NCBI GenBank assembly: GCA_003612585.1
Contig: RAZH01000016.1
Coordinates: 1 to 34,225, forward strand
From: a bacterium 1XD42-54
GTDB taxonomy: Bacteria; Bacillota; Clostridia; Lachnospirales; Lachnospiraceae
Direction of reading: 5' to 3'
Length of the DNA stretch: 34,225 bases
The notes below the pieces were generated by a model. The model saw only the letters and a list, made by a program, of their open reading frames with translations, had not been told where the DNA came from and did not search any database. This document shows positions 23,495 through 31,708 of this stretch, one piece after another (within the stretch, counting starts at the first letter, position 1; each line of letters begins with the position of its first letter). The position numbers and the translations under genes were made by a program.

Positions 23495-23626
23495 ATGAAA
23501 AACTTTTTATTTGACCTGTTCCTGTTCTCACTTGGGGCAGGTTTTGGTGTAGTTACCATGTGCTTTATGCAGACAGCAAAAGCCGCAGACAGAGAAATTG
23601 AAATGATGGAAAGGAGAAAGAAATAA
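23495..23626 (+). CDS. DUF3789-like small membrane protein
   Basis: 43 residues (MKNFLFDLFLFSLGAGFG...), RBS GGAGG before the ATG, 4 bp after the relaxase stop. A single membrane helix (about 5-28) is followed by a charged tail (KAADREIEMMERRKK). It resembles the DUF3789 microproteins found beside TcpD in such elements. Its stop overlaps the next start (TAATG), so translation is coupled. A transfer accessory role is inferred from position. Confidence 0.8.
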   Translation: MKNFLFDLFLFSLGAGFGVVTMCFMQTAKAADREIEMMERRKK

Positions 23627-23847
23627 TGAATTTTGGACAGAACTTATACAACTGGTTTTTATCAAACGCACAATCCCTTGTGCTTATGGCAATCGCTGTT
23701 ATCGGAGTGTATCTCGGATTCAAGCGAGAGTTTTCCAAACTTATCGGGTTCTTGGTGATTGCCTTAATCGCTGTCGGCTTGGTGTTCAATGCCGCTGGCG
23801 TAAAAGATGTGCTGTTGAATTTATTCAATAAGATTATCGGAGCGTAA
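23626..23847 (+). CDS. TcpD-like small membrane protein of the conjugation system
   Basis: 73 residues with two membrane helices (about 16-32 and 38-56) and a short amphipathic end (LLNLFNKIIGA). It resembles TcpD-family proteins of Gram-positive conjugation machines, which sit with the membrane channel. It is translationally coupled to the DUF3789 gene. Composition is backbone-like; directly after its stop the DNA turns AT-rich at the second cargo insertion. Confidence 0.8.
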   Translation: MNFGQNLYNWFLSNAQSLVLMAIAVIGVYLGFKREFSKLIGFLVIALIAVGLVFNAAGVKDVLLNLFNKIIGA

Positions 23848-23853
23848 ACTATA

Positions 23854-23882
23854 TTGTAGATAGGGATAAAAGTTGATATAAT
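23854..23882 (+). promoter_or_regulatory. Promoter of the CD-NTase/SLATT cargo
   Basis: TTGTAG (23854-23859), 17-bp spacer and TATAAT (23877-23882), 35 bp before the CD-NTase ATG and its AGGAGG RBS. It closely parallels the DUF4238 cargo promoter: same spacer length, shared TTGATATA-type ending and -10 box. Confidence 0.75.
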
Positions 23883-23916
23883 ATTCTTATATTTTTCAAA
23901 AATTAGGAGGGATAAG

Positions 23917-24801
23917 ATGTCAGATATTTCTGTCAGTCAAGATTTCACTACTCTATGTAAAAATCTTAGAATGAGTGATTATATTGTAAAAGATGTTCAA
24001 ACTCGCTATCACGCTATTACTAAAAGAATAAATAAAGATTTCTGGTTTACGGATTCAGAAACAAGTCACAGTTTTTATGTAGGTTCATATGGACGAGGTA
24101 CTGCAATATATACAAGTGATATAGATATTGTTGTTGAATTACCATGGTCCGAGTATACAAAATATGATAATTATACTGGGAATGGTCAATCTGCTTTGCT
24201 GCAATCCGTAAAATCATCACTTCAAAAAACCTATTCATCGTCTAGCATAAGTGGTGATGGACAAGTAGTAGTTATTGATTTTTCAAATGGTATTAAATTT
24301 GAAATTGTTCCCTCCTTTAAACTAAACGATGGTACATATACTTATCCAGATACTCACAATGGAGGAAGTTGGAAATATATGAATCCTAAGGAAGAAATGA
24401 ATTATTTCAACGGAAGAAATTCCCTTTCCAATAACAATTTAAAACGTTTATGTCGTATGGCACGTGCTTGGAACTCAAATATGACGGTGCTTATGAGTGG
24501 AATTTTAATTGATACTATTGCATACCGATTTATGCAGAATTATGAATATGCTGATAAATCATATTCTTATTATGATTGGTTATCTAGAGATTTCTTTAAA
24601 TATCTTTATGAAAATGCCGATAAAGAATATTGGGTAAAATTTGGTGATAATAAGCATATCACTAAAAAATATTCTTTCAAAAGTGAATCAAAAAAAGCTT
24701 ATGAGTTAGCGCTAGCGGCTATTGACGCATATGACAAGGGATATTCATATACTTGGCACAACAAATGGAGGGAAATTTATGGAACAAAATTCCCAATATA
24801 G
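23917..24801 (+). CDS. CD-NTase-like (SMODS) nucleotidyltransferase, probable CBASS synthase
   Basis: 294 residues, RBS TTAGGAGG. The polymerase-beta fold signature VGSYGRGTAIYTSDIDIVVE gives the Gly-Ser motif (56-57) and metal-binding Asp 68 and Asp 70; the third carboxylate is likely Glu 129 in KFEIVPSF. This pattern, with the C-terminal helical half (RLCRMARAWN), matches the CD-NTase/SMODS group that makes cyclic oligonucleotide alarms on phage infection. It overlaps the SLATT gene by 23 bp, the usual pairing of alarm synthase and membrane effector. DNA is strongly AT-rich compared with the ICE backbone. The nucleotide product and CD-NTase clade are not readable. A non-defence nucleotidyltransferase is possible, but the partner argues against it. 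Confidence 0.85.
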   Translation: MSDISVSQDFTTLCKNLRMSDYIVKDVQTRYHAITKRINKDFWFTDSETSHSFYVGSYGRGTAIYTSDIDIVVELPWSEYTKYDNYTGNGQSALLQSVKSSLQKTYSSSSISGDGQVVVIDFSNGIKFEIVPSFKLNDGTYTYPDTHNGGSWKYMNPKEEMNYFNGRNSLSNNNLKRLCRMARAWNSNMTVLMSGILIDTIAYRFMQNYEYADKSYSYYDWLSRDFFKYLYENADKEYWVKFGDNKHITKKYSFKSESKKAYELALAAIDAYDKGYSYTWHNKWREIYGTKFPI

Positions 24802-25345
24802 AGAAAATTTATTAATACAACTAAAAGAAAGTTATGGTAAGGTTGTTTACACCTATACCAGCCATTTAAAGCAAGTAAATTCTTTAGAAACAAATCTCCG
24901 AGGAATAAAATATTGTCAAATTATATTATCAGCTCTTTCAACTGGAGGATTTCTAGGGGCAATTATTACGAATCAAAGTATTTACACAGTAGTAGCAGGG
25001 TTTTTCTCGACAATTTCACTGGCTTTTAATCTGTTTTTTAAAAATTTTAATATAGAAAATGAAATTAAACAACATATTTTGGCAGCAGATGAATTGTGGC
25101 TTATTAGAGAAAAATATGTTTCCCTTATGACCGATTTCGATATATTAAATAATGCTGATATAATGTCTGCTAGAGATGTTTTACTACAAGAAACATATGA
25201 AATATATAAAAAGACACCCAAGACTAACTCCAAGAGTTACAGAAAAACTCAAGAAGCATTAAAAAAGGAAGAAGAACAATTTTTTACAAACGAAGAACTT
25301 AATCAAATGTTACCATCTCATTTGAGAAAAAGCAGTAAATCTTAA
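24779..25345 (+). CDS. SLATT-domain two-TM protein, probable CBASS effector
   Basis: 188 residues from ATG 24779, 6 nt after GGAGGG, inside the 3' end of the CD-NTase gene. An N-terminal helix is followed by two close membrane helices (about 46-87: IILSALSTGGFLGAII, TVVAGFFSTISLAFNLFF) and a long cytosolic helical region, the SLATT layout. SLATT proteins are thought to form nucleotide-triggered membrane pores that kill the infected cell. The last residues (KSSKS) and the stop are encoded by the left arm of the cargo-junction terminator, so the protein end was set by the insertion junction. Domain call good; pore activity is family-level inference. Confidence 0.85.
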   Translation: MEQNSQYRENLLIQLKESYGKVVYTYTSHLKQVNSLETNLRGIKYCQIILSALSTGGFLGAIITNQSIYTVVAGFFSTISLAFNLFFKNFNIENEIKQHILAADELWLIREKYVSLMTDFDILNNADIMSARDVLLQETYEIYKKTPKTNSKSYRKTQEALKKEEEQFFTNEELNQMLPSHLRKSSKS

Positions 25346-25362
25346 CGGTTTGCTGCTTTTTT
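25329..25362 (+). terminator. Cargo-junction terminator, copy 2
   Basis: Near-identical to 20650-20684: same 15-base left arm and 16-base right arm with T6, differing only in three loop bases. It overlaps the SLATT stop codon (25343-25345). Confidence 0.9.
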
Positions 25363-25391
25363 CATGCAAAATTTTAAGACAGGAGGACAAC

Positions 25392-25637
25392 ATGAAAACA
25401 GATATTTTCGAGAATATGAGAGACTGGGTCGGCTGCAAATATATTTCCGACCTGCCCTACCGCAAACGTGAGGTATGGGAAACCATCAAGCAGCACTCGC
25501 CGCTTGCCTATCCAGAGGAACAACTGGAAAAATTCTGCCATTATGTATTCGGTGTAGATTACGCTGTCATAATGGGAATACTGGAAAACAGGAAAGGAAG
25601 TGAGAAACCTTGTATGAAATGCGAATCTATCTTTTAA
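25392..25637 (+). CDS. Small ICE backbone protein of unknown function
   Basis: 81 residues from ATG 25392 (AGGAGG, 5-nt spacing; the longer reading runs back through the terminator). Soluble, with no signal or membrane helix; it contains DLPYRKREVWETIKQHSPLAYPEEQL and two late Cys (CMKC). Not recognised beyond its being a backbone-like composition protein next to ArdA. It overlaps the first ArdA start by 28 bp, so the two are translationally coupled and it may be an antirestriction or transfer accessory. Confidence 0.65.
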   Translation: MKTDIFENMRDWVGCKYISDLPYRKREVWETIKQHSPLAYPEEQLEKFCHYVFGVDYAVIMGILENRKGSEKPCMKCESIF

Positions 25638-26116
25638 ACAATACCCAGCCTTACCGTGACGACGAGGAAGAGGGTTACGCTGGCGGCTGGTTCAACTGTC
25701 CTGTGGATTTGGAGGAAGTCAGAGAAAGACTGGGCGTTGAAAATGAAGAACAGCTAGAGATAGCCGATTATGAGCTGCCTTTTGAGGTACACAGTGAAAT
25801 GCCCCTGTGGGAAATCAACGTAAAATGCCGCATGGTACAGGAAATGGAGGGTACGCCTATCGGCAACGAAATGAAATCCATCATACAGAGATGGTTTTAC
25901 GGGTTTGATGAATTTATCGACCACAAGGACGAGATACACTACTATGACGTGGCTGACGGTGCGGCACTGGCAGAATACCTTATCTGTGAGGAATGTATCT
26001 TCGGTGAGATTCCCCACGAACTGCAAAAGCACATTGACTACCGTTCCTACGGAAACGAGCTGGAAATGCAGGACAGATACCTGTTTACACCCAGCGGCGT
26101 ATTCCGCTATCAGTAA
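25610..26116 (+). CDS. ardA: ArdA-type antirestriction protein, copy 1 (TTG start)
   Basis: 168 residues. The TTG at 25610 has AAGGAAG 9 nt upstream; the ATG at 25619 would be 18 nt away, so TTG is preferred. It is very acidic, with the ArdA pattern: MRIYLLN start, GGWFNCPVD, IADYELPFEV, and the late HIDYRSYGNELEM...FTPSGVF. ArdA dimers mimic bent B-DNA and block type I restriction enzymes when the element enters a new host. It is a divergent paralogue of the next gene and lies immediately downstream of the CBASS-like cargo. Confidence 0.88.
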   Translation: MYEMRIYLLNNTQPYRDDEEEGYAGGWFNCPVDLEEVRERLGVENEEQLEIADYELPFEVHSEMPLWEINVKCRMVQEMEGTPIGNEMKSIIQRWFYGFDEFIDHKDEIHYYDVADGAALAEYLICEECIFGEIPHELQKHIDYRSYGNELEMQDRYLFTPSGVFRYQ

Positions 26117-26139
26117 AGGGGTGATGTGATATAGAAGAA

Positions 26140-26628
26140 ATGCGAATCTATATCGCCAATCTTGGAAAATACAACGAGGGCGAACTTGTGGGCGCATGGT
26201 TTACGCCACCTGTCGATTATGACGAAATGGCGGAGCGTATCGGTTTGAATGAATTTTATGAAGAATACGCTATCCATGATTATGAGCTGCCCTTTGAGAT
26301 TGACGAATACACGCCGATTGAGGAAGTCAACCGCCTGTGTGAGATGGTGGAGGATTTACCAGAGGATATACAGGACGAACTTTCTGAACTGTTATGCTGT
26401 TACAGCAGCTTGGAGGAACTTTGCGAACACGCCGACGAGATTATCCACTATCCCGACTGCAACGATATGACAGACGTTGCCTATTATTTTATAGATGAAT
26501 GTCTAAATCTTGGAGAGATACCAGACAGGTTAAGAAATTACATAGACTATGAATCCTATGGACGTGACCTTGATTTAGAGGGGCGTTTTGTCGTTACGAA
26601 TCATGGCGTATTTGAATGTCCCTATTAA
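26140..26628 (+). CDS. ardA: ArdA-type antirestriction protein, copy 2 (Tn916 Orf18-like)
   Basis: 162 residues from ATG 26140. Closest to Tn916 Orf18/ArdA: RIYIANLGKYNEGELVGAWF, YAIHDYELPFEIDEYTPIEE, NYIDYESYGRDLDLEGRFVVTNHGVFE. It is highly acidic, a DNA mimic against type I restriction. The RBS (AAAGGGG, 26116-26120) is about 19 nt from this ATG but well spaced for an in-frame ATA at 26131, which aligns with the Met-Asp-Asp-Met start I recall for Tn916 Orf18. The original start may have decayed to ATA, or initiation occurs at either codon. Product otherwise intact. Confidence 0.9.
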   Translation: MRIYIANLGKYNEGELVGAWFTPPVDYDEMAERIGLNEFYEEYAIHDYELPFEIDEYTPIEEVNRLCEMVEDLPEDIQDELSELLCCYSSLEELCEHADEIIHYPDCNDMTDVAYYFIDECLNLGEIPDRLRNYIDYESYGRDLDLEGRFVVTNHGVFECPY

Positions 26629-26647
26629 CAAAATATCAACGCAACAA

Positions 26648-26672
26648 CCAGTGAGAACCACTGGCATTTTTT
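26648..26672 (+). terminator. Terminator after the ArdA genes
   Basis: CCAGTG-AGAAC-CACTGG hairpin (26648-26664) followed by CATTTTTT, 20 bp after the ArdA stop. A second 7-bp hairpin, CAGCAGC / GCTGCTG, lies at about 26676-26704, just before the Orf17 RBS. Confidence 0.75.
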
Positions 26673-26734
26673 ATGCAGCAGCTTGTGGAAAACAGGCTGC
26701 TGTTTCCATTTAGAAAAGAAAGGAGCTGTGAACA

Positions 26735-27124
26735 TTGAAGAAAATCAAAAGCTATACAAGCATATGGAGCGTGGAGAAAGTCATTTACGCTATCAACGAC
26801 TTTCAGCTCCCGTTCCCCCTCACGTTCAGTCAGATGGCATGGTTCGTGGTATCGCTGTTCGTGGTGATTCTTTTTGGGGAGCTGCCGCCCTTTTCCCTGA
26901 TTGACGGTGCGTTCCTCAAATACTTTGGAATCCCCGTGGCTTTTACTTGGTTCGTGTCGCAAAAGACCTTTGACGGGAAAAAGCCTTTTGGATTCCTAAA
27001 ATCCTGTGTCAGCTTTCTGCTGCGCCCTAAAGTGACCTATGCTGGAAAGGCGGTTCGTCTGAAAAAAGAAACATTCAATCCCATGATTACAACAGTTAGG
27101 AGTGTGATATATGTTCCCGATTAA
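26735..27124 (+). CDS. TcpE-like conjugation membrane protein (Tn916 Orf17-like)
   Basis: 129 residues with a TTG start at 26735 (AAAGGAG, 9-nt spacing). The N-terminus (SYTSIWSVEKVIYAINDFQLP) and two membrane helices (about 35-52 and 58-76) match the TcpE/ConD-type channel proteins; the C-terminus is basic. It belongs to the inner-membrane type IV secretion channel with Orf16 and Orf15. Its end overlaps the Orf16 start by 14 bp, showing translational coupling. Confidence 0.9.
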   Translation: MKKIKSYTSIWSVEKVIYAINDFQLPFPLTFSQMAWFVVSLFVVILFGELPPFSLIDGAFLKYFGIPVAFTWFVSQKTFDGKKPFGFLKSCVSFLLRPKVTYAGKAVRLKKETFNPMITTVRSVIYVPD

Positions 27125-29561
27125 GTATATTGAAAACAATCTGGTGTTCAACCATGACGGGGAGTGCTTTGCCTACTATGAGCTGATACCTTACAATTAT
27201 TCGTTCCTGTCGCCAGAGGAAAAATACATGGTGCATGACAACTTCCGACAGCTTATCGCACAGAACCGTGATGGAAAAATCCATGCCTTGCAGATTGCCA
27301 CAGAGGACAGCCTGCGTGCGGTGCAGGAGCGTTCCAAAAAAAGAATCACAGGGCGACTTCGTGATGTTGCCTGTGCAAAAATAGATGAACAGACAGAGGC
27401 GTTAGTGGAGATGATTGGGGAAAATCAGATTGACTACCGCTTTTTTCTTGGATTCAAGCTACTGGTGAATGAGGAAGAAATCAACCTAAAGAGCATAAGG
27501 AAGTTTGCAGCTATGACCTTTGCCGATTTTCTCTATGAAGTCAACCACAAGCTCATGGGCGACTTTGTTTCCATGAGTAATGATGAGATTAACCGTTTTA
27601 TGAAGATGGAAAAGCTGCTGGAAAGCAAAATCTCACGCCGCTTTCAGTTCCGCAGGCTGGATAAAAACGACTTCGGTTATCTTTTGGAGCATATCTACGG
27701 GAATACTGGTATTGCCTACAACGATTATTCCTATGAGCTGCCCGTAATAAAGCGAAAACGTGAAACGCTGGTAAAGCGTTATGACCTTATCCGCCCCACA
27801 CGCTGCCTGATTGAAGAAAACCAGCGATACCTAAAGATAGAGCGTGAAGATCAGACAACGTATGTTGCCTACTTCACGATTAACAATATCGTAGGTGAGC
27901 TGGACTTCCCATCTTCGGAAATCTTCTATTACCAGCAGCAGCAATTTACATTCCCCGTTTCCACTTCCATGAATGTGGAAATCGTCACCAACAAAAAGGC
28001 TCTGACTACGGCTCGCAACAAAAAGAAAGAACTAAAGGATTTAGACAACCATGCGTGGGAATCCAACAACGAAACAGGAAGTAACGTCATGGACGCTCTG
28101 GATTCGGTCAACGAGCTGGAAACCAGCTTAGACCAGTCAAAGGAATCCATGTATAAGCTGTCCTATGTTATCCGTGTGGCTGCGGATTCTCTGGAAGAAC
28201 TGAAACGCCGCTGTGATGAAGTCAAGGACTTCTACGACGACCTCAACGTAAAGCTGGTTCGTCCATTCGGGGATATGCTGGGGCTGCATGGTGAATTTAT
28301 CCCAGCAAGCAGGCGTTACATCAATGACTATATCCAGTACGTCACGTCGGATTTCCTCGCTGGACTTGGATTCGGCGCAACACAACATCTTGGGGAAACA
28401 GACGGAATCTATATCGGCTATAATCTTGATACTGGAAAAAACGTGTACCTAAAACCCAGCCTTGCCGCACAGGGCGTAAAAGGCTCGGTGACAAATGCGC
28501 TGGCTGCCGCTTTCCTCGGTTCGCTTGGCGGCGGCAAGTCATTCTGTAACAATCTGATTATCTATTATGCGGTGCTGTTTGGAGGGAAAGCGGTCATTGT
28601 AGACCCTAAATCAGAACGTGGCAACTGGCAGGAAACCTTACCCGACATTGCACATGAAATCAAAATAGTCAATCTTACCAGTGAGGACAAGAACAAAGGA
28701 CTTCTTGACCCGTATGTGATTATGCGCCGCAAAAAAGACGCTGAAAGCCTAGCGGTTGACATACTCACATTCCTTACAGGTATTTCTTCCCGTGATGGTG
28801 AAAAGTTCCCCGTCCTGCGTCGTGCTATCCGTTCCGTGACACAGAGCAGACAGCGTGGCTTGCTGCGTGTCATTGAGGAATTGAGGAAAGACAGTTCGTC
28901 TGTGGCAGAGAATATCGCAGACCATATCGAGAGTATGACGGACTATGACTTCGCACACTTGCTGTTCTCGGACGGGAATGTGGAGCAGTCCATCAGCCTA
29001 GACAGGCAGCTCAACATCATACAGGTGGCAGACCTTGTGCTGCCCGATAAGGACACGAGGTTTGAGGAATACACCACAATGGAGCTGCTCTCCGTAGCAA
29101 TGCTGATTGTCATAAGCACCTTTGCCATTGATTTTATCCATTCCGACAGGGGCGTTTTCAAGATGGTGGACTTGGACGAGGCATGGACGTTCTTGCAGGT
29201 GGCACAGGGAAAGGCTCTTTCCAACAAGCTGATTCGTGCTGGTCGTTCCATGAATGCCGCTGTCTACTTTGTGACGCAGAACTCTGGCGACGTGGACGAC
29301 GAGAAGATGAAGAACAATATCGGTTTGAAATTTGCCTTTCGCAGCACCGATATAAAAGAAATCAAGAATACCCTTGAATTTTTCGGGGTGGACAAGGAGG
29401 ACGAGGGCAACCAGAAACGCCTTAGGGATTTGGAAAACGGGCAATGCCTGTTTCAAGATTTATACGGGCGTGTGGGCGTTATTCAGATACACCCTGTATT
29501 CGCTGACCTGTTCGCTGCCTTTGACACCAGACCGCCGATACATACGGAAGAATCGAGGTGA
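27111..29561 (+). CDS. VirB4-like conjugation ATPase (Tn916 Orf16 / ConE-like)
   Basis: 816 residues. Walker A LGGGKSFCNN near residue 470 and Walker B MVDLDEAW near 686, with the later FVTQNSGDVDD and LKFAFRST segments characteristic of VirB4/ConE motors. It powers assembly or substrate movement in the Gram-positive type IV channel at the membrane. It overlaps Orf17 upstream and nearly abuts Orf15 downstream, all one transfer operon. No damage is seen. Confidence 0.95.
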   Translation: MFPIKYIENNLVFNHDGECFAYYELIPYNYSFLSPEEKYMVHDNFRQLIAQNRDGKIHALQIATEDSLRAVQERSKKRITGRLRDVACAKIDEQTEALVEMIGENQIDYRFFLGFKLLVNEEEINLKSIRKFAAMTFADFLYEVNHKLMGDFVSMSNDEINRFMKMEKLLESKISRRFQFRRLDKNDFGYLLEHIYGNTGIAYNDYSYELPVIKRKRETLVKRYDLIRPTRCLIEENQRYLKIEREDQTTYVAYFTINNIVGELDFPSSEIFYYQQQQFTFPVSTSMNVEIVTNKKALTTARNKKKELKDLDNHAWESNNETGSNVMDALDSVNELETSLDQSKESMYKLSYVIRVAADSLEELKRRCDEVKDFYDDLNVKLVRPFGDMLGLHGEFIPASRRYINDYIQYVTSDFLAGLGFGATQHLGETDGIYIGYNLDTGKNVYLKPSLAAQGVKGSVTNALAAAFLGSLGGGKSFCNNLIIYYAVLFGGKAVIVDPKSERGNWQETLPDIAHEIKIVNLTSEDKNKGLLDPYVIMRRKKDAESLAVDILTFLTGISSRDGEKFPVLRRAIRSVTQSRQRGLLRVIEELRKDSSSVAENIADHIESMTDYDFAHLLFSDGNVEQSISLDRQLNIIQVADLVLPDKDTRFEEYTTMELLSVAMLIVISTFAIDFIHSDRGVFKMVDLDEAWTFLQVAQGKALSNKLIRAGRSMNAAVYFVTQNSGDVDDEKMKNNIGLKFAFRSTDIKEIKNTLEFFGVDKEDEGNQKRLRDLENGQCLFQDLYGRVGVIQIHPVFADLFAAFDTRPPIHTEESR

Positions 29562-29566
29562 AGTCT

Positions 29567-31708
29567 ATGAGGAAACGAAAAATCCTAAGATTCTTCGGTA
29601 TCGCTCTGTTGGCTGTCTTTGGCGTGCTGGCGTTCTTATCCATCACGGGTACGGTGGCTCATGCGGCTGGTCTGGTAGATACTACAGTCAGTGACTCTAA
29701 TGCCTATTCCAAATATCCGCTGGAAAACTACCAGCTTGATTTCTACGTTGACAGATCATGGGACTGGCTGCCTTGGAACTGGCTGGATGGTATCGGGAAA
29801 AGTATTCAGTATGGCTTATACGCCATCACCAACTTTATCTGGACGGTGAGCCTTTATATCTCCAATGCCACAGGCTATGTGGTGCAGGAGGCTTACAAGC
29901 TGGACTTTATCTCTGATACCGCAAATTCTATTGGAAAGAACATTCAGACCTTGGCAGGCGTGACAAAAAGCGGCTTTTCCAGCGAGGGATTTTATGTGGG
30001 ATTCCTCCTTATCCTCATTCTGGTAACGGGTATTTATATCGCCTACACAGGACTTATCAAAAGGGAAACCACAAAGGCGGTTCATGCGGTCGTCAATTTC
30101 CTTGTGGTCTTTATCCTGTCAGTGTCCTTTATCGCTTATGCCCAAAACTATATCAGCAAAATCAATGATTTTTCTTCGGATATAAGCAGCTCGGCTTTAT
30201 CTCTCGGAACAAAAATCGTGCTGCCCGATTCCAGCAGCAAGGGAAAAGACAGCGTGGACTTGATTCGTGACAGCCTGTTTTCCATACAGGTAAAACAACC
30301 GTGGCTGCTTTTGCAATATGGGGAATCAGACATAAAAGAGCTAGGTTCTGACCGTGTGGAAAGCCTGCTGTCAGAAAGCCCCGACACGGACGACAGAGAG
30401 GACATTGTGATTGAGGAAATCGAGGATAAGGACAACGACAATCTAAGCGTCACAAAGACTATGACACGTTTAGGCATGGTAGTATTCTTGTTCATCTTTA
30501 ATATCGGTATCTCGATCTTTGTGTTCCTGCTTACGGGCATGATGATTTTCTCGCAGGTACTTTTTATCATTTACGCCATGTTCCTGCCCGTCAGCTTTAT
30601 CCTGTCCATGATACCAACCTATGAGGGCATGGCAAAAAAGGCGGTCACGAAACTGTTCAATACCATTATGATGAGAGCAGGAATCTCACTGATTATCACT
30701 ACCGCTTTCAGCATTTCCACCATGTTCTACTCCATTTCCTCTGGCTATCCGTTCTTCATGGTCGCATTTTTACAGATAGTCACCTTTGCAGGAATCTACT
30801 TTAAGCTCGGTGATTTGATGGCAATGTTCAGCCTGCAATCTTCCGATACCCAGCAGGTGAGCCGACGAATCATGAGCCGCCCCTATCTGTTCCTCAACCG
30901 TGGGGCAAGACGTTTGGAGCGTAAAATCGGCAGAACGGTTGCGGCTGGTGCGGCTGGCGGTCTTGTGGGTGCAGCGGCAGTATCACAATCCCGTAAGACG
31001 GACAATGCAAAACCAGCAGGCAGCGGTCATTCCAGACCAAACCATGACACTTCCGCCGATACGTCCAGCGTTGGGAAACGTGCCGGCGCAAAAGTCGGTG
31101 CTGTGCTTGATGGCAAGGAGCGCATGAAAGACAAGGCAAAATCCGTCGGTCAGCAGGTCAAGGATATGCCGACGCAGGTACAGTATGCGTTACATAGCGG
31201 TGCGAACCAGATACAGGAAAACGTATCAGACTTCAAACGTGGCATTGTGGAGGAAAAAGCAACCAGAAAACAAGGACGTGCAGATAAGCAGGAGAAACGC
31301 AGGCAAACCATTGCACAGAAACGCATGGCACTGGACAAAGCGAAACCGTCCAATGGATCAGCGACAAAAGGAGCTGCCCCATTGCATGAGCGACCAGTGA
31401 CAACGCCTGTACCTGCGAAAGCAGCTCCACAGGCAGAGGTTTCCAAAGGAGCGCAGACCGTCAAGGACCGCCCTATCACCACTGCAAAGGAACAGCCGCC
31501 CGTAAAATCCAAAGAGCCTGTTACAAGGGTACAGGAGGTAAGGACGCAGGCGGTCAGAGAATCCACTGCACCCGTCAGACAGCAGACTTCACAGGCTGCC
31601 GCCGATACCGCACGACAGACGGTGCAGCGTCACAAACAGGTACAGAAAAAGCAGAAAAACAAGTCAACCGTTAATAAAACAACCAGCAGGAAAGGCGGCA
31701 AGAAATGA
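29567..31708 (+). CDS. VirB6-like polytopic conjugation membrane protein (Tn916 Orf15-like)
   Basis: 713 residues from ATG 29567 (GAGGTG 6 nt upstream; the GTG at 29558 precedes the proper spacing). A signal-like first helix (LRFFGIALLAVFGVLAF...AHAAG) is followed by about seven membrane helices up to residue 430. The C-terminal 280 residues are hydrophilic, Lys/Gln/Ala/Thr-rich and repetitive, probably cytosolic and disordered. It is the central membrane channel subunit of the transfer machine, equivalent to ICEBs1 ConG. Its stop overlaps the Orf14 start. Confidence 0.92.
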   Translation: MRKRKILRFFGIALLAVFGVLAFLSITGTVAHAAGLVDTTVSDSNAYSKYPLENYQLDFYVDRSWDWLPWNWLDGIGKSIQYGLYAITNFIWTVSLYISNATGYVVQEAYKLDFISDTANSIGKNIQTLAGVTKSGFSSEGFYVGFLLILILVTGIYIAYTGLIKRETTKAVHAVVNFLVVFILSVSFIAYAQNYISKINDFSSDISSSALSLGTKIVLPDSSSKGKDSVDLIRDSLFSIQVKQPWLLLQYGESDIKELGSDRVESLLSESPDTDDREDIVIEEIEDKDNDNLSVTKTMTRLGMVVFLFIFNIGISIFVFLLTGMMIFSQVLFIIYAMFLPVSFILSMIPTYEGMAKKAVTKLFNTIMMRAGISLIITTAFSISTMFYSISSGYPFFMVAFLQIVTFAGIYFKLGDLMAMFSLQSSDTQQVSRRIMSRPYLFLNRGARRLERKIGRTVAAGAAGGLVGAAAVSQSRKTDNAKPAGSGHSRPNHDTSADTSSVGKRAGAKVGAVLDGKERMKDKAKSVGQQVKDMPTQVQYALHSGANQIQENVSDFKRGIVEEKATRKQGRADKQEKRRQTIAQKRMALDKAKPSNGSATKGAAPLHERPVTTPVPAKAAPQAEVSKGAQTVKDRPITTAKEQPPVKSKEPVTRVQEVRTQAVRESTAPVRQQTSQAAADTARQTVQRHKQVQKKQKNKSTVNKTTSRKGGKK

